DNA of 64,000 bases from Dokdonia sinensis (GTDB taxonomy: Bacteria; Bacteroidota; Bacteroidia; Flavobacteriales; Flavobacteriaceae), in assembly GCF_003688895.1 (NCBI RefSeq), contig NZ_REFV01000011.1, positions 1 to 64,000 on the forward strand, given 5' to 3'. Both the position numbers and the translations under genes were made by a program. The notes under the pieces were generated by a model, which ran no database searches, was not told where the DNA came from, and was given only the letters and a program-made list of their open reading frames with translations. Each line of letters opens with the position of its first letter. Position 1 is the stretch's first letter. Positions 8,116 to 16,524 of this stretch are shown piece after piece.

Positions 8116-8970
8116 ATGAAACATATTTTGGGCTTTCTTGATACGCAACCGCTTTGGAAAAAAGAACAATTCGGTTTGAAGCAATTTGAGATGCCTGAGA
8201 TTGACCTTGAAACCTTTACGCCCGCTCCTATCCCTACAAAGCTCAGGCTTGGACATCAGGTAGAATATATATTCAAGCAACTCTTAGAACATTCGAGTCA
8301 CTACGAAATTCTTGCGCATAACATTCAGATCAAACGAGGGAGTGAAACCATAGGTGAGCTGGATTTTATAGTAAATGACTTACGCTTTCGCGAAAGCGGA
8401 ACATCTCTTCCCAGCAACAAAAAATTGCTCCACATCGAACTTACCTATAAATTTTACATCATAGACCCGTCTATATCAGAACCCATACACCGACTTATGG
8501 GTCCCAATAGAAAAGATATGTTCTTTACTAAAATGGAGAAAACGCGTGATAAGCAACTGCCACTACTATTCTCTAAAGAAAGCCAGCAGGTCTTAGCGCA
8601 CTTAGAAATTGACGTAAATGAGATAGAACAGCAAACGTATTATATAGGACAGCTTTTTGTACCCTACAATGAGAACATACCATCTATAAGACCTCTAAAT
8701 ATGGATTGCGTAACTGGGTTTTGGGTAAAGATGAAAGAGTTTGAAGATGTATGCCACTTCGGCTCCGCTCAGCACAGGTTTCGCGAAAGCATATTTTATA
8801 TCCCCCACAAATATGAATGGTTACATCAACCTCATAATGAAGTCGCGTGGCAATCGCACCTGGATATTTTAATGGAAATAAACATCAAACACATAAACAA
8901 TTACGCACCTATGATATGGATGAAAAATAGGGATGGCACGATTACTAAAGGTTTTGTGGTATGGTGGTAA
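8116..8970 (+). CDS. DUF1853 family protein
   Basis: 284 residues with the DUF1853 layout: LRLGHQVEYIFKQLL, ILAHNIQIKRG, then GELDFIV and LLHIELTYKFYI. The Asp in ELDFIV and the Glu/Lys in HIELTYK resemble a PD-(D/E)XK nuclease core, which I believe is the clan of this family, but activity is not established. Two iterated palindromes lie in the gene and encode RFRES at residues 90-94 and 221-225; the second belongs to a longer composite repeat. Both look like additions in loops. Confidence 0.75.
   Translation: MKHILGFLDTQPLWKKEQFGLKQFEMPEIDLETFTPAPIPTKLRLGHQVEYIFKQLLEHSSHYEILAHNIQIKRGSETIGELDFIVNDLRFRESGTSLPSNKKLLHIELTYKFYIIDPSISEPIHRLMGPNRKDMFFTKMEKTRDKQLPLLFSKESQQVLAHLEIDVNEIEQQTYYIGQLFVPYNENIPSIRPLNMDCVTGFWVKMKEFEDVCHFGSAQHRFRESIFYIPHKYEWLHQPHNEVAWQSHLDILMEINIKHINNYAPMIWMKNRDGTITKGFVVWW
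8383..8398. repeat. Iterated palindrome, 16 bp perfect
   Basis: CGCTTTCGCGAAAGCG inside the DUF1853 gene, read as RFRES. Confidence 0.9.
8757..8790. repeat. Composite repeat: CTTCGGCTCCGCTCAGCACA joined to the palindrome
   Basis: A second conserved segment is followed by GG and TTTCGCGAAAGC, all within the DUF1853 gene (peptide HFGSAQHRFRES). The same arrangement recurs at 25167-25201. Confidence 0.8.
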
Positions 8971-9011
8971 CGGTAGATTTGAAGATTTATATGTAACCCT
9001 TATTTTGAGTA

Positions 9012-9803
9012 ATGAAATTCCCCTTTGACCCGTCCATAAAACATCACTTGCTCATTGCTCTAGGACTTGCCGTATGGATATTTGTGTTCTTATATTTTAC
9101 AAAACCTCTGGATGTAAATGAATTTACGAGTACGGAAAAACTCATATACCTGCCTTTATACGGACTTTTAGGGGCTCTTTGTTATACTTGTATGCTTCCA
9201 TTCCAGAACTGGTTTTTTAAACGGCAAGAAAAGCAATGGTCGTTAACGAGCGAACTCTTATTCTTCGGTCTTTTTATTCTCTTTGCATTTTTAGTGATGC
9301 GTGGATTTTACCTATATGTCATTGTGTATGGACAACCTAATCCCTATTCACTTCAATATTATTTGACGGGGATTTTCTTTCCTGCAATACTGGTCATCAT
9401 TCCTATTATTTTCATAGGTCGCTTTGCTTTTGGGAAGTATAAAGAAAAGCAATTGGAAGAACAGAAAATCGAAATTAAAGGAGACGGGAATTATGAAGGG
9501 CTACGATTGCTATTTTCGGACTTAATAATGCTGGAAGCTTCAGATAATTATGTAGAAATTCACTTTCAGGATAATGGGAATTATAAAAAACAGCTTGTGC
9601 GCAACAGACTTTCTGCATTAGAAAGCACCCATAAGAATTTGTTACGTACTCACAGATCGTTTCTCATCAATCCTGAGCACTTTATTTCTTATAAAACGGA
9701 CAAAAGCAAACTTGGACTAGCACTTTCCCACAATTTATTCGTACCAGTTTCTAAGACTTGTGCCACAGCAGTCAAAACAGCCCTAAATTTCACCACAGAC
9801 TAG
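9012..9803 (+). CDS. Membrane-anchored LytTR-family transcription regulator
   Basis: 263 residues: four transmembrane helices in the first 140 residues (about 12-30, 48-65, 82-102, 117-137) and a C-terminal LytTR DNA-binding domain (about 165-258; LIMLEASDNYVEIHF, LRTHRSFLINPEHF). There is no receiver domain, so signalling must come through the membrane part. It sits 100 bases before an S41 peptidase gene on the same strand, which has its own promoter-like site. Confidence 0.85.
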   Translation: MKFPFDPSIKHHLLIALGLAVWIFVFLYFTKPLDVNEFTSTEKLIYLPLYGLLGALCYTCMLPFQNWFFKRQEKQWSLTSELLFFGLFILFAFLVMRGFYLYVIVYGQPNPYSLQYYLTGIFFPAILVIIPIIFIGRFAFGKYKEKQLEEQKIEIKGDGNYEGLRLLFSDLIMLEASDNYVEIHFQDNGNYKKQLVRNRLSALESTHKNLLRTHRSFLINPEHFISYKTDKSKLGLALSHNLFVPVSKTCATAVKTALNFTTD

Positions 9804-9832
9804 GTTCATTTCGCCCCAAAGCACAGTATATA

Positions 9833-9864
9833 TTGAGTTTAGAGGTTTTTTCGTAATAGATTTG
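9833..9864 (+). promoter_or_regulatory. Promoter-like site before the S41 peptidase gene
   Basis: TTG at 9833-9835, 21 bases, then TAGATTTG at 9857-9864, about 40 bases before the ATG. Confidence 0.45.
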
Positions 9865-9905
9865 TTTCATCAAATAATCACAACGATAACCTTAAAAAAC
9901 ATCTT

Positions 9906-11192
9906 ATGAAAACGCTATTATCACTTTCGGTTGCCATTTTTATTTCCTTTTCCGCTTTCGAGAAACCTGTGCTGAGTCCTTCGACTTCGCTATGGATAAA
10001 CGTAGTCGAAGTAGCAGAATCCCAACAAACTTGTGACTGCAAAAAAGACCTCGCATACATCAATGAGCAAGTGCAGGAAATGGTCTCATTTAAGAAACAA
10101 ATCAAAGGAGAACAACTCAAAAATTATTTGAGGTTATATGACGACTTATACTCATCAGTGACAGAAGAAACTCCAATCGCCGAATGTTATCTAAAGTTGA
10201 ACACATTAATATCAATGGTACGAGATAAACACGCGAGAATCCTTCACATAAAAAATCCAATCACAAATGAAATGTTAGAAAGTGACTCTGCAATGGAAAC
10301 CTTTAGAACAAGTGAAGCATTTTTAAATCATCCCAAAACAGATCAAGATATCACCAAGTTGTCAAGTAAACTTGCCGAAAAGGAATATGAATCCATAGAA
10401 GGTATTTACGCATATCAAGATATGTTGAAAATCGGCATCGTGAAAAATGGCGAGATATATCAAGGTGTGGTTTTAGAATCAACGTCTAAAAACTGGCTTC
10501 CGGGACAAATAAAATATACGCTTAAACCCGTTGCCGAAAATATGTATGATGTTATGACATCAGATTATCCTGGAGGTAAGATGCGTATTCTAAGAGCTTT
10601 GTTGCACTATGATGGCCGTATATGGCATCTTAAAAAGGATAATGATGAGGAGTATACGCACGTAGGTGAAGACCAAAACGATTGGGAATTCAAGCAGATA
10701 GATGATTACACGCAGTATGTTTACTTTGGGAGTTTCAGTAATGCAGATGAGAATGTACAAGCTTTTGAAAAGTTTTACGAAACATATAAGGAAGCTTTTA
10801 CAGCTAAAAACATCATCGTAGACCTTAGAGATAACGCTGGCGGAAATTCAAAATACTCTGACCCTTTTTATAAAATCATTAAAAAGAACAAAATGAATGT
10901 TTTTGTAGTAACAAACTTCTTCACAGGAAGTAATGGTGAGCAGTTCACACTAAAGCTAAAAGGATTAAAAAATGCCAAGCATTTAGGACAGCGCACCTAC
11001 GGAGCCTTAGCTTATGGAAGTAATTATGGTAAATTACTAGAAACACCATCAGGAGAGTTTGCTATCTATCCTACGGATATGAATTTTCATAAGTTTATCG
11101 ATTATGAATACGTAGGAGTTCAACCAGAAATGCAACTAGACTTTGATAAAGACTGGATTGAGCAGACACTAGATATCATTGCACAGCAATAG
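9906..11192 (+). CDS. S41-family (C-terminal processing-like) peptidase, secreted
   Basis: 428 residues with a short Sec-type signal (residues 1-18). The peptidase core is at about 270-420: IIVDLRDNAGGN, then FFTGSNGEQFTLKL, whose Ser-342 is the predicted nucleophile (TXSXXE-type motif), and a terminal strand with YVGVQPEMQLD. No PDZ domain is apparent, so it resembles the tricorn/CPT subgroup used for small-peptide cleavage. Residues about 16-38 are encoded by a degenerate copy of the composite palindrome repeat, so the region after the signal peptide looks repeat-derived. Confidence 0.82.
   Translation: MKTLLSLSVAIFISFSAFEKPVLSPSTSLWINVVEVAESQQTCDCKKDLAYINEQVQEMVSFKKQIKGEQLKNYLRLYDDLYSSVTEETPIAECYLKLNTLISMVRDKHARILHIKNPITNEMLESDSAMETFRTSEAFLNHPKTDQDITKLSSKLAEKEYESIEGIYAYQDMLKIGIVKNGEIYQGVVLESTSKNWLPGQIKYTLKPVAENMYDVMTSDYPGGKMRILRALLHYDGRIWHLKKDNDEEYTHVGEDQNDWEFKQIDDYTQYVYFGSFSNADENVQAFEKFYETYKEAFTAKNIIVDLRDNAGGNSKYSDPFYKIIKKNKMNVFVVTNFFTGSNGEQFTLKLKGLKNAKHLGQRTYGALAYGSNYGKLLETPSGEFAIYPTDMNFHKFIDYEYVGVQPEMQLDFDKDWIEQTLDIIAQQ
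9951..9996. repeat. Degenerate composite repeat, inverted order
   Basis: TCCGCTTTCGAGAAACCTG, then TGCTGAG and a CTTCGACTTCGC segment: the palindrome arm followed by the reverse of the CGCTCAGCACA segment. It lies in the 5' part of the S41 gene. Confidence 0.6.
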
Positions 11193-11231
11193 TAATAGCG
11201 TTTTCTGGGAAGTGATTATTCCAGGAAAAAG

Positions 11232-11260
11232 AAACCCGCAGTCGTAACGATTGCGGGTTT
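11232..11260. terminator. Bidirectional terminator closing the his operon and the S41 gene
   Basis: AAACCCGCA and TGCGGGTTT arms with an inner TCG/CGA pairing, flanked by A and T runs, between convergent genes. Confidence 0.85.
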
Positions 11261-11273
11261 TGTGTTTTTGAAC

Positions 11274-11873
11274 TTATTTGTGTCTCGCGATCAACGTTTT
11301 CTCCACATCTCGTAAGTGGAAACCTTTTGCTTGGAGCAAGAGCATCATATGAAACAGCAAGTCTGCGCTTTCATTAAGAAACAGGTGGTCATTATCATCT
11401 TTGGCTTCTATAACGACTTCTACGGCCTCCTCGCCCACTTTTTGAGCGACTTTATTGATACCTTTTCTAAAAAGCAATGCCACGTAAGAATCTGCGTTTT
11501 CTTTATTGTTCCAGCGGTCTTCTATAATCTCCTCTAGCTCGTTTAAAAAACCGAAGTTTGTACGGTTACGTTCCCCCCAGCAAGTGTCCGTTCCTTTGTG
11601 ACAGGTAGGCCCTTGGGGATTTACCATTACGAGTAAAGCATCTTTGTCACAGTCGTTCTGGATACTAACCAGATGAAGGTAATTCTTGGTTTCCTCTCCT
11701 TTAGTCCATAACCTACCTTTGCTACGACTATAAAAAGTGACTTTTTCCGTTCGCATAGTGGTGTCAAATGCCTCCTGATTCATGAAACCAAGCATCAAGA
11801 CATTCTTAGTACGTGCATCCTGAATGATTGCTGGCACAAGACCATCATCGTATTTTTTAAAATCTATTTCCAT
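11274..11873 (-). CDS. hisIE: Bifunctional phosphoribosyl-AMP cyclohydrolase / phosphoribosyl-ATP pyrophosphatase
   Basis: Steps two and three of histidine synthesis. The HisI half (1-~105) carries GFMNQEAF, the SRSKGRLWTKGE motif and the metal-site cysteines in NDCDKDALLV and GPTCHKGTDTCWG; the HisE half (~110-199) carries ELEEIIEDR and KVGEEAVEVVIEAK. At 199 residues this is the normal fused form. It is the last gene of the operon and is followed by a strong terminator. Confidence 0.95.
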   Translation of the reverse strand: MEIDFKKYDDGLVPAIIQDARTKNVLMLGFMNQEAFDTTMRTEKVTFYSRSKGRLWTKGEETKNYLHLVSIQNDCDKDALLVMVNPQGPTCHKGTDTCWGERNRTNFGFLNELEEIIEDRWNNKENADSYVALLFRKGINKVAQKVGEEAVEVVIEAKDDNDHLFLNESADLLFHMMLLLQAKGFHLRDVEKTLIARHK

Positions 11874-11938
11874 ATTTTTTTATATTGAATTAAGAGTTCT
11901 GCCATAGGAATTATATTCCGAAACAGAAATGATCACAT

Positions 11939-12694
11939 TTACAATCGAACGGCTATTCCCTGAGAGGCCAATTCCTTTTTCAAATCAGGTATTTCAATTT
12001 CTTTAAAGTGGAAAACACTTGCAGCCAAGGCGGCATCAGCTTTCCCTTCTATAAATGCATCTGCAAAATGTTGCATATTTCCCGCGCCACCGCTCGCAAT
12101 AATAGGGATGTTTAACTCTTCCGAAAGTCTAGCCAAAGCCTCGTTTGCAAAGCCATCTTTTGTCCCATCATTATCCATAGAGGTAAAGAGAATCTCTCCA
12201 GCACCACGCTCCTCAACTTCCTTTGCCCAATCAAAAAGATGATGCTCCGTAGGAACTTTACCACCCACTAAATGTACAATCCAGTCGCCATCTATGTATT
12301 TTGCATCTATAGCCACTACAATACATTGAGAACCAAACTTGGCAACCAATTCATTAATAAGCTCAGGACGTTTTACAGCACTAGAATTTATAGAGATTTT
12401 ATCTGCTCCGTTTTGAAGTAAGATATCTACATCTGCTACAGAAGATATACCTCCACCTACGGTAAAGGGGATATTCACTTGGGAGGCAACACGTAGTACT
12501 AAGTCTGCTAGCGTTTTACGGCGCTCCTCTGTTGCCGAAATATCTAGAAAAACCAGCTCGTCTGCTCCAGTTTCTGAATAAACTTTTGCCAGCTCAACAG
12601 GGTCGCCTGCATCGCGTAGATTTACAAAATTCGTTCCTTTTACAGTCCTGCCATTTTTAATATCTAAACAAGGGATTATACGTTTTGTAATCAT
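11939..12694 (-). CDS. hisF: Imidazole glycerol phosphate synthase, cyclase subunit
   Basis: 251-residue beta/alpha barrel that uses ammonia from HisH to make IGP and AICAR. The catalytic Asp residues lie in [13 protein letters not shown] (strand 1) and [11 protein letters not shown] (strand 5); phosphate loops VGGGISS and ASGGAGN are present. It follows the DinB-like gene by three bases and precedes hisIE by 65. Confidence 0.96.
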   Translation of the reverse strand: MITKRIIPCLDIKNGRTVKGTNFVNLRDAGDPVELAKVYSETGADELVFLDISATEERRKTLADLVLRVASQVNIPFTVGGGISSVADVDILLQNGADKISINSSAVKRPELINELVAKFGSQCIVVAIDAKYIDGDWIVHLVGGKVPTEHHLFDWAKEVEERGAGEILFTSMDNDGTKDGFANEALARLSEELNIPIIASGGAGNMQHFADAFIEGKADAALAASVFHFKEIEIPDLKKELASQGIAVRL

Positions 12695-12697
12695 CGG

Positions 12698-13288
12698 CTA
12701 TTCTTTTCCAGCAATATCATCTGCTTCTTTTTTCTCATTTTTACTGTCCAAATCACTACCCTCTAAATCACCGTCATCCTCTACTTGATTTAAAATGTTT
12801 AAATCAAGTCCGGCGTAGAAACCTAAAGGTTCATTAACAACAAGCTTCACAAGGGTTGCAATTTGCCCTGTGTGATATGAAAAATGCTCTACGGCGTGAA
12901 TTACGAGTCCCATTCCAGAGAGGTCAAAACCTTGCACTTTATATTTTTTAAGTAAATCTTCTTCTGATGCATTTTGTATGGTTGATGTGACCTCCTGACC
13001 TAAATGGAGCAATTGCTTTAAGAGCTCATCCTTTGTGGGTCCATCTTCTGCATTAAATTCTTCCTCTCGGTTTCTATTATCAGCTTCTCCACCCAAACCA
13101 GAGATCACATACTGTTTTAGGTTCCCAATGATATGCAACAGCTGATTTCCAAGTGTATTTATTGCTAGATTCTGTTTTACCCAAGTCTCATCATCGTCTA
13201 CTTTAGATAAAGCAATACTCACCATTCTAATATTTTCATCAAGTCTGTATATGACGTTGCTCTTAAAATCCTCAGTCCAGTTTCCCAT
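12698..13288 (-). CDS. DinB-superfamily (DUF1572-like) protein inside the his operon
   Basis: 196 residues, helical, with the DinB-type metal-site pattern of spaced His residues (GNQLLHIIGNL, IHAVEHFSYHTGQIATLVKL). The C-terminal 25 residues are Asp/Glu/Lys-rich and probably disordered. Its ATG overlaps the hisA stop by one base and hisF follows at once, so it must be translated with the pathway. A histidine-related role is not known; it may be a thiol-transferase-like or DNA-damage type protein carried along. Confidence 0.75.
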   Translation of the reverse strand: MGNWTEDFKSNVIYRLDENIRMVSIALSKVDDDETWVKQNLAINTLGNQLLHIIGNLKQYVISGLGGEADNRNREEEFNAEDGPTKDELLKQLLHLGQEVTSTIQNASEEDLLKKYKVQGFDLSGMGLVIHAVEHFSYHTGQIATLVKLVVNEPLGFYAGLDLNILNQVEDDGDLEGSDLDSKNEKKEADDIAGKE

Positions 13289-14016
13289 TACTTTGTATTT
13301 AAAATATAATCTTCTAGTTGTTTAAGGCCAATACGATTTTCATAAATCGCCTTACCTATAATTGTACCCTCACAGCCCATCTCAGCTAGTTTAGGAAGCT
13401 CATCAAAGGTAGAGATTCCACCAGAGGCTATCAATTTTATTCCTTGAGCTTTTTCTAGAATCTCTTCATAAAGTTCAAAACTGGGCCCTTCTAGCATCCC
13501 GTCTTTACTAATATCTGTGCAGATGACGTGCTGGATTCCTTCAGTTTGATAGTCTCTAATAAAATCTACCACATCATCATCGGACTCCTCAAGCCAACCA
13601 GAAATTGCAATCTTACGATGATGCGCATCTGCTCCAAGAATAATCTTATCACTTCCGTACTTCTTAATCCATCCTTTAAAAATGTCTGGATTTTTTACAG
13701 CGATGCTTCCTCCTGTTATTTGCTTTGCTCCGCTTTCAAAAGCAATACGTAAATCATCGTCGGTTTTCAATCCACCGCCAAAATCTACACTCAAACTTGT
13801 TTGACTCGCAATCTGCTCCAAAATTTTGTGATTTACGATATGCTTACTTTTTGCTCCATCTAGATCTACTAAATGCAGAAATTTGATTCCGTGCGCCTCA
13901 AAGCTCTTTGCAACCTCCAGTGGATTCTCATTGTAAATTTTCTTCGTGTCGTAATCGCCCTTTGAAAGACGAACGCATTTTCCTTCTATGATATCTATGG
14001 CTGGTATTATTCTCAT
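13288..14016 (-). CDS. hisA: ProFAR isomerase
   Basis: 242-residue beta/alpha barrel isomerising ProFAR to PRFAR. The catalytic Asp residues lie in [14 protein letters not shown] and in [14 protein letters not shown]; phosphate loops DFGGGLKT and ASGGIST are present. One-base overlap with the next gene. Upstream of its ATG lie two direct copies of the 18-base TAGAAAAACGAAAGTAGA repeat. Confidence 0.96.
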   Translation of the reverse strand: MRIIPAIDIIEGKCVRLSKGDYDTKKIYNENPLEVAKSFEAHGIKFLHLVDLDGAKSKHIVNHKILEQIASQTSLSVDFGGGLKTDDDLRIAFESGAKQITGGSIAVKNPDIFKGWIKKYGSDKIILGADAHHRKIAISGWLEESDDDVVDFIRDYQTEGIQHVICTDISKDGMLEGPSFELYEEILEKAQGIKLIASGGISTFDELPKLAEMGCEGTIIGKAIYENRIGLKQLEDYILNTK

Positions 14017-14020
14017 TGTT

Positions 14021-14053
14021 AAAAGTAGAAATTAGAAAAACGAAAGTAGAGAG
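14021..14053 (+). repeat. Intra-operon repeat copy 1
   Basis: AAAAGTAGAAATTAGAAAAA then CGAAAGTAGAGAG, just upstream of hisA (minus strand). Confidence 0.85.
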
Positions 14054-14109
14054 GTGCTCTCGTGAATTCGTTAATAATTAGCTTTTTATTGTTCATTTGT
14101 GACTTAATC

Positions 14110-14142
14110 AAAGTAGAAGTTAGAAAAACGAAAGTAGTAGAG
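14110..14142 (+). repeat. Intra-operon repeat copy 2
   Basis: Same element as copy 1, same orientation, differing at a few bases, between hisA and the four-helix-bundle gene. Confidence 0.85.
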
Positions 14143-14162
14143 ATTTGCATATCTAAACATTT

Positions 14163-14525
14163 CTAGCTTTTTCCTTTCTTGAGTTTTGCTTTTGCTGTAT
14201 TGATGGATGCTACTGTAATTCTTAAAATTTCGTCGCCTTCTTTCCATAGGCGTTGTGCTTCACCTTTGTCTCCATCCCAAATCTCAAGCAATATTTCTAG
14301 CCAAAAACAGGACTCATCTGCCTCTTCTTCTACGATTTTAAGCTTGTTTATAAAGTCGGCGTCGGATTTTGGGCGTTGTGATGCACGCCAATTTGCTCCT
14401 ACCGAACTTGAACTCTTCAGTAATTGGAAAACCAGATTATTATATTCCCTAGATTTAGGCAACAGAGCACATAAATTCCAGCAATCAATTGTAAACCGTT
14501 TTGTTCTGAGCTTTAAATCCTGCAT
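14163..14525 (-). CDS. Four-helix bundle protein (23S rRNA intervening-sequence protein family)
   Basis: 120 residues with the family pattern: KRFTIDCWNLCALLPKSREYNNLVFQLLKSSSSVGANWRAS at the N-terminus, then NKLKIVEEEADESCFWLEIL. Relatives were first seen inside 23S rRNA intervening sequences and form small pentameric or dimeric bundles; the biochemical role is unknown. Here it splits hisH from hisA. The gene is bracketed by inverted copies of an 18-base repeat, two copies on the hisA side and one on the hisH side, suggesting that it arrived as a small mobile cassette. Confidence 0.85.
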   Translation of the reverse strand: MQDLKLRTKRFTIDCWNLCALLPKSREYNNLVFQLLKSSSSVGANWRASQRPKSDADFINKLKIVEEEADESCFWLEILLEIWDGDKGEAQRLWKEGDEILRITVASINTAKAKLKKGKS

Positions 14526-14530
14526 AGCAA

Positions 14531-14567
14531 TTTTTCTACTTTCTACTTTCGTTTTTCTACTTTTTTA
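14531..14567 (-). repeat. Intra-operon repeat copy 3, inverted
   Basis: Inverted relative to copies 1 and 2 (core TCTACTTTCGTTTTTCTA on the plus strand). It reaches into the hisH stop codon. Confidence 0.85.
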
Positions 14568-15185
14568 CAATTCCATTTGTAAGAAATTCTTTAAAATCCT
14601 CTCCCCAACAGCACTCGACTTCTCTGGATGAAACTGGGTTCCGTAGAAGTTCGCTTTCGCGAAAGCGCCACTATAATCAACTCCATAATTGCACGTAGCA
14701 ATAGTATATTTAGTCACGGGAGCATAGAAACTGTGCACCATGTAAATAAATGATTCTTCAGGAATATCTTTAAACAATGAAGACTTTAGATCCGAAATAG
14801 TATTCCATTGAATCTGCGGAATTTTGAGAGCTACATCTTGACCATCACGGTCACTAAACGGAGGAGAAGTGAAGCGTACCACATCTACATCAAAAATCCC
14901 TAAACCTTCAGTATTCCCCTCCTCAGAGCCATTGCACATCAACTGCATCCCAAGACAAATGCCTAAAACTGGCTGTGTGAGCGTATGGATCACCTTGTCC
15001 AATCCTGTTTCTTTGAGCTTTGTCATCGCGCTACTCGCCTCTCCTACTCCTGGGAAAATGACTTTATCTGCACTTCGAATTTCTTCCTCTGAATCACTCA
15101 AAATTGCTTCGAACCCTAAGCGTTCAATGGCAAATTTGATACTTTGGATATTTCCTGCTCCGTAATTAATAATAACTATTCTCAT
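14565..15185 (-). CDS. hisH: Imidazole glycerol phosphate synthase, glutamine amidotransferase subunit
   Basis: 206 residues; supplies ammonia to HisF. The class I triad is visible: Cys-77 in LGICLGMQ, and His/Glu in QFHPEKS near residue 187. The YSGAFAKANFYG segment just before QFHPEKS is coded by the iterated palindrome at 14652-14667; the family usually has a similar-length segment here (for example SFxKDNFYG), so the palindrome fits without an insertion. A 182-base repeat-filled spacer separates it from hisB. Confidence 0.95.
   Translation of the reverse strand: MRIVIINYGAGNIQSIKFAIERLGFEAILSDSEEEIRSADKVIFPGVGEASSAMTKLKETGLDKVIHTLTQPVLGICLGMQLMCNGSEEGNTEGLGIFDVDVVRFTSPPFSDRDGQDVALKIPQIQWNTISDLKSSLFKDIPEESFIYMVHSFYAPVTKYTIATCNYGVDYSGAFAKANFYGTQFHPEKSSAVGERILKNFLQMEL
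14652..14667. repeat. Iterated palindrome, 16 bp perfect
   Basis: CGCTTTCGCGAAAGCG within hisH, read as AFAKA next to the catalytic His/Glu motif. Confidence 0.9.
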
Positions 15186-15219
15186 ACTGTTGTTTATACT
15201 TACCCACTAAGTTGCCCTA

Positions 15220-15274
15220 CTTCGGCTCCGCTCAGTAAACGGGCAAAATCTAGCAGGATACTTGCTAGATTTTG
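15220..15274. repeat. Repeat mosaic and 12-bp hairpin in the hisB-hisH spacer
   Basis: CTTCGGCTCCGCTCAG (15220-15235) is the left part of the composite repeat without the palindrome. It is followed by CAAAATCTAGCA, loop GGATACT, TGCTAGATTTTG (15244-15274), a perfect hairpin without a T-tract. Confidence 0.7.
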
Positions 15275-15342
15275 AAAGTTTTAATCAAAATTCAGTGTAA
15301 AAACTACCGTCTACCGACTATAGACTACCGACTAATTTTCCG

Positions 15343-15370
15343 ATTTCTACTTTCGTTTTTCTACTTTTTA
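15343..15370 (-). repeat. Intra-operon repeat copy 4, inverted
   Basis: Same orientation as copy 3, reaching into the hisB stop codon. Just upstream, 15304-15334 carries short direct repeats built from CTACCGACTA. Confidence 0.85.
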
Positions 15371-16504
15371 CAACATCCCCTTTGTCGAGGGTAAAATCAT
15401 CTTCTCCGCATCGCGCTTTACGGCAACCTTAATCGCCTTTGCAAATGCTTTAAAGATTGCCTCTATCTTGTGGTGTTCATTTGTGCCTTCGGCTTTGATA
15501 TTTAAGTTTGCTTTTGCACCGTCTGTAAAGGATTTAAAGAAATGATAAAACATTTCTGTAGGCATCTTACCTATCATCTCACGTTTAAAATCGGCTTCCC
15601 AGACGAGCCAGTTTCTTCCTCCAAAATCTATGGCAACCTGTGCTAGGCAGTCGTCCATAGGCAAGCAAAAACCGTAGCGTTCTATACCTAATTTACTCCC
15701 TAATGCTTTCGCAAAAACTTCGCCCAACGCAATCGCAGTATCTTCGATGGTATGGTGCTCATCTACTTCCAGATCTCCTTTAACCGTGATGTCCAAGTCC
15801 ATCTGACCGTGGCGTGCAATTTGGTCCAGCATATGATCGAAGAAGGCGATTCCTGTATCAATTTGTGACTTACCCGTTCCATCGAGATTGAGCTTAATGT
15901 TGATATCGGTTTCATTGGTCTTTCGCGAAAGCATAGCTACCCTACTCTCCAGCTTTAAAAACTCATATATTTTTTGCCAATCGTTTGTTTCTAAAGCAAT
16001 GTCTTTATTGAGCTCTTCTTCAGAAATTGTGATTTCTCCAGTTCCTAAATTGGTATTATCATTAATATAGATTCCTTTGGCTCCAAGATTGGTCGCGAGT
16101 TGCATATCCGTTAGCCTGTCGCCGATTACAAATGAGTTTGCGAGGTCGTAATCCTCAGAAAAGTACTTTGTAAGTAACCCAGTTCCTGGCTTTCTGGTGT
16201 CCTTATTTTCGTGGGGAAAAGTTCTGTCCAGAAAAACTTCGTCAAAAATAACTCCCTCGTTCTCAAACGACTTCATTATAAAATTATGAACGGGCCAGAA
16301 TGTATCTTCTGGAAAAACATCTGTTCCTAATCCGTCTTGATTCGTTATCATTACGAGCTCATAGTCCAGCTCCTGCGCAATTTTTCCCAGCCACGTAAAG
16401 GCTTTAGGGTAAAAGATCATCTTCTCAAATGCGTCGATTTGCTCATCTACAGTTTCTTTTATAATGGTACCGTCGCGGTCTATAAATAATACTTTCTTTT
16501 TCAT
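15368..16504 (-). CDS. hisB: Bifunctional histidinol-phosphatase / imidazoleglycerol-phosphate dehydratase
   Basis: 378 residues. The N-terminal HAD phosphatase domain (1-~165) starts with LFIDRDGTI (nucleophile Asp) and has the TRKPGTGLL and [10 protein letters not shown] loops; the C-terminal dehydratase (~185-378) carries the manganese-site motifs [25 protein letters not shown] and [16 protein letters not shown]. The fused form is usual in Bacteroidota and gamma-proteobacteria. The palindrome at 15920 codes for LSRK in the [11 protein letters not shown] start of the second domain, a natural family sequence. Confidence 0.96.
   Translation of the reverse strand: MKKKVLFIDRDGTIIKETVDEQIDAFEKMIFYPKAFTWLGKIAQELDYELVMITNQDGLGTDVFPEDTFWPVHNFIMKSFENEGVIFDEVFLDRTFPHENKDTRKPGTGLLTKYFSEDYDLANSFVIGDRLTDMQLATNLGAKGIYINDNTNLGTGEITISEEELNKDIALETNDWQKIYEFLKLESRVAMLSRKTNETDINIKLNLDGTGKSQIDTGIAFFDHMLDQIARHGQMDLDITVKGDLEVDEHHTIEDTAIALGEVFAKALGSKLGIERYGFCLPMDDCLAQVAIDFGGRNWLVWEADFKREMIGKMPTEMFYHFFKSFTDGAKANLNIKAEGTNEHHKIEAIFKAFAKAIKVAVKRDAEKMILPSTKGML
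15920..15932. repeat. Iterated palindrome, 12-bp core
   Basis: CTTTCGCGAAAGC in hisB, read as LSRK in the conserved SRKTxETDI motif. Confidence 0.8.
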
Positions 16505-16524
16505 TTTATTTTTTTTGAGCCTAT

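Noticed and set aside
15715-15730. GCTTTCGCAAAAAC in hisB as another iterated palindrome
   Set aside because: It is not symmetric and codes the natural VFAKALG; chance similarity is enough.
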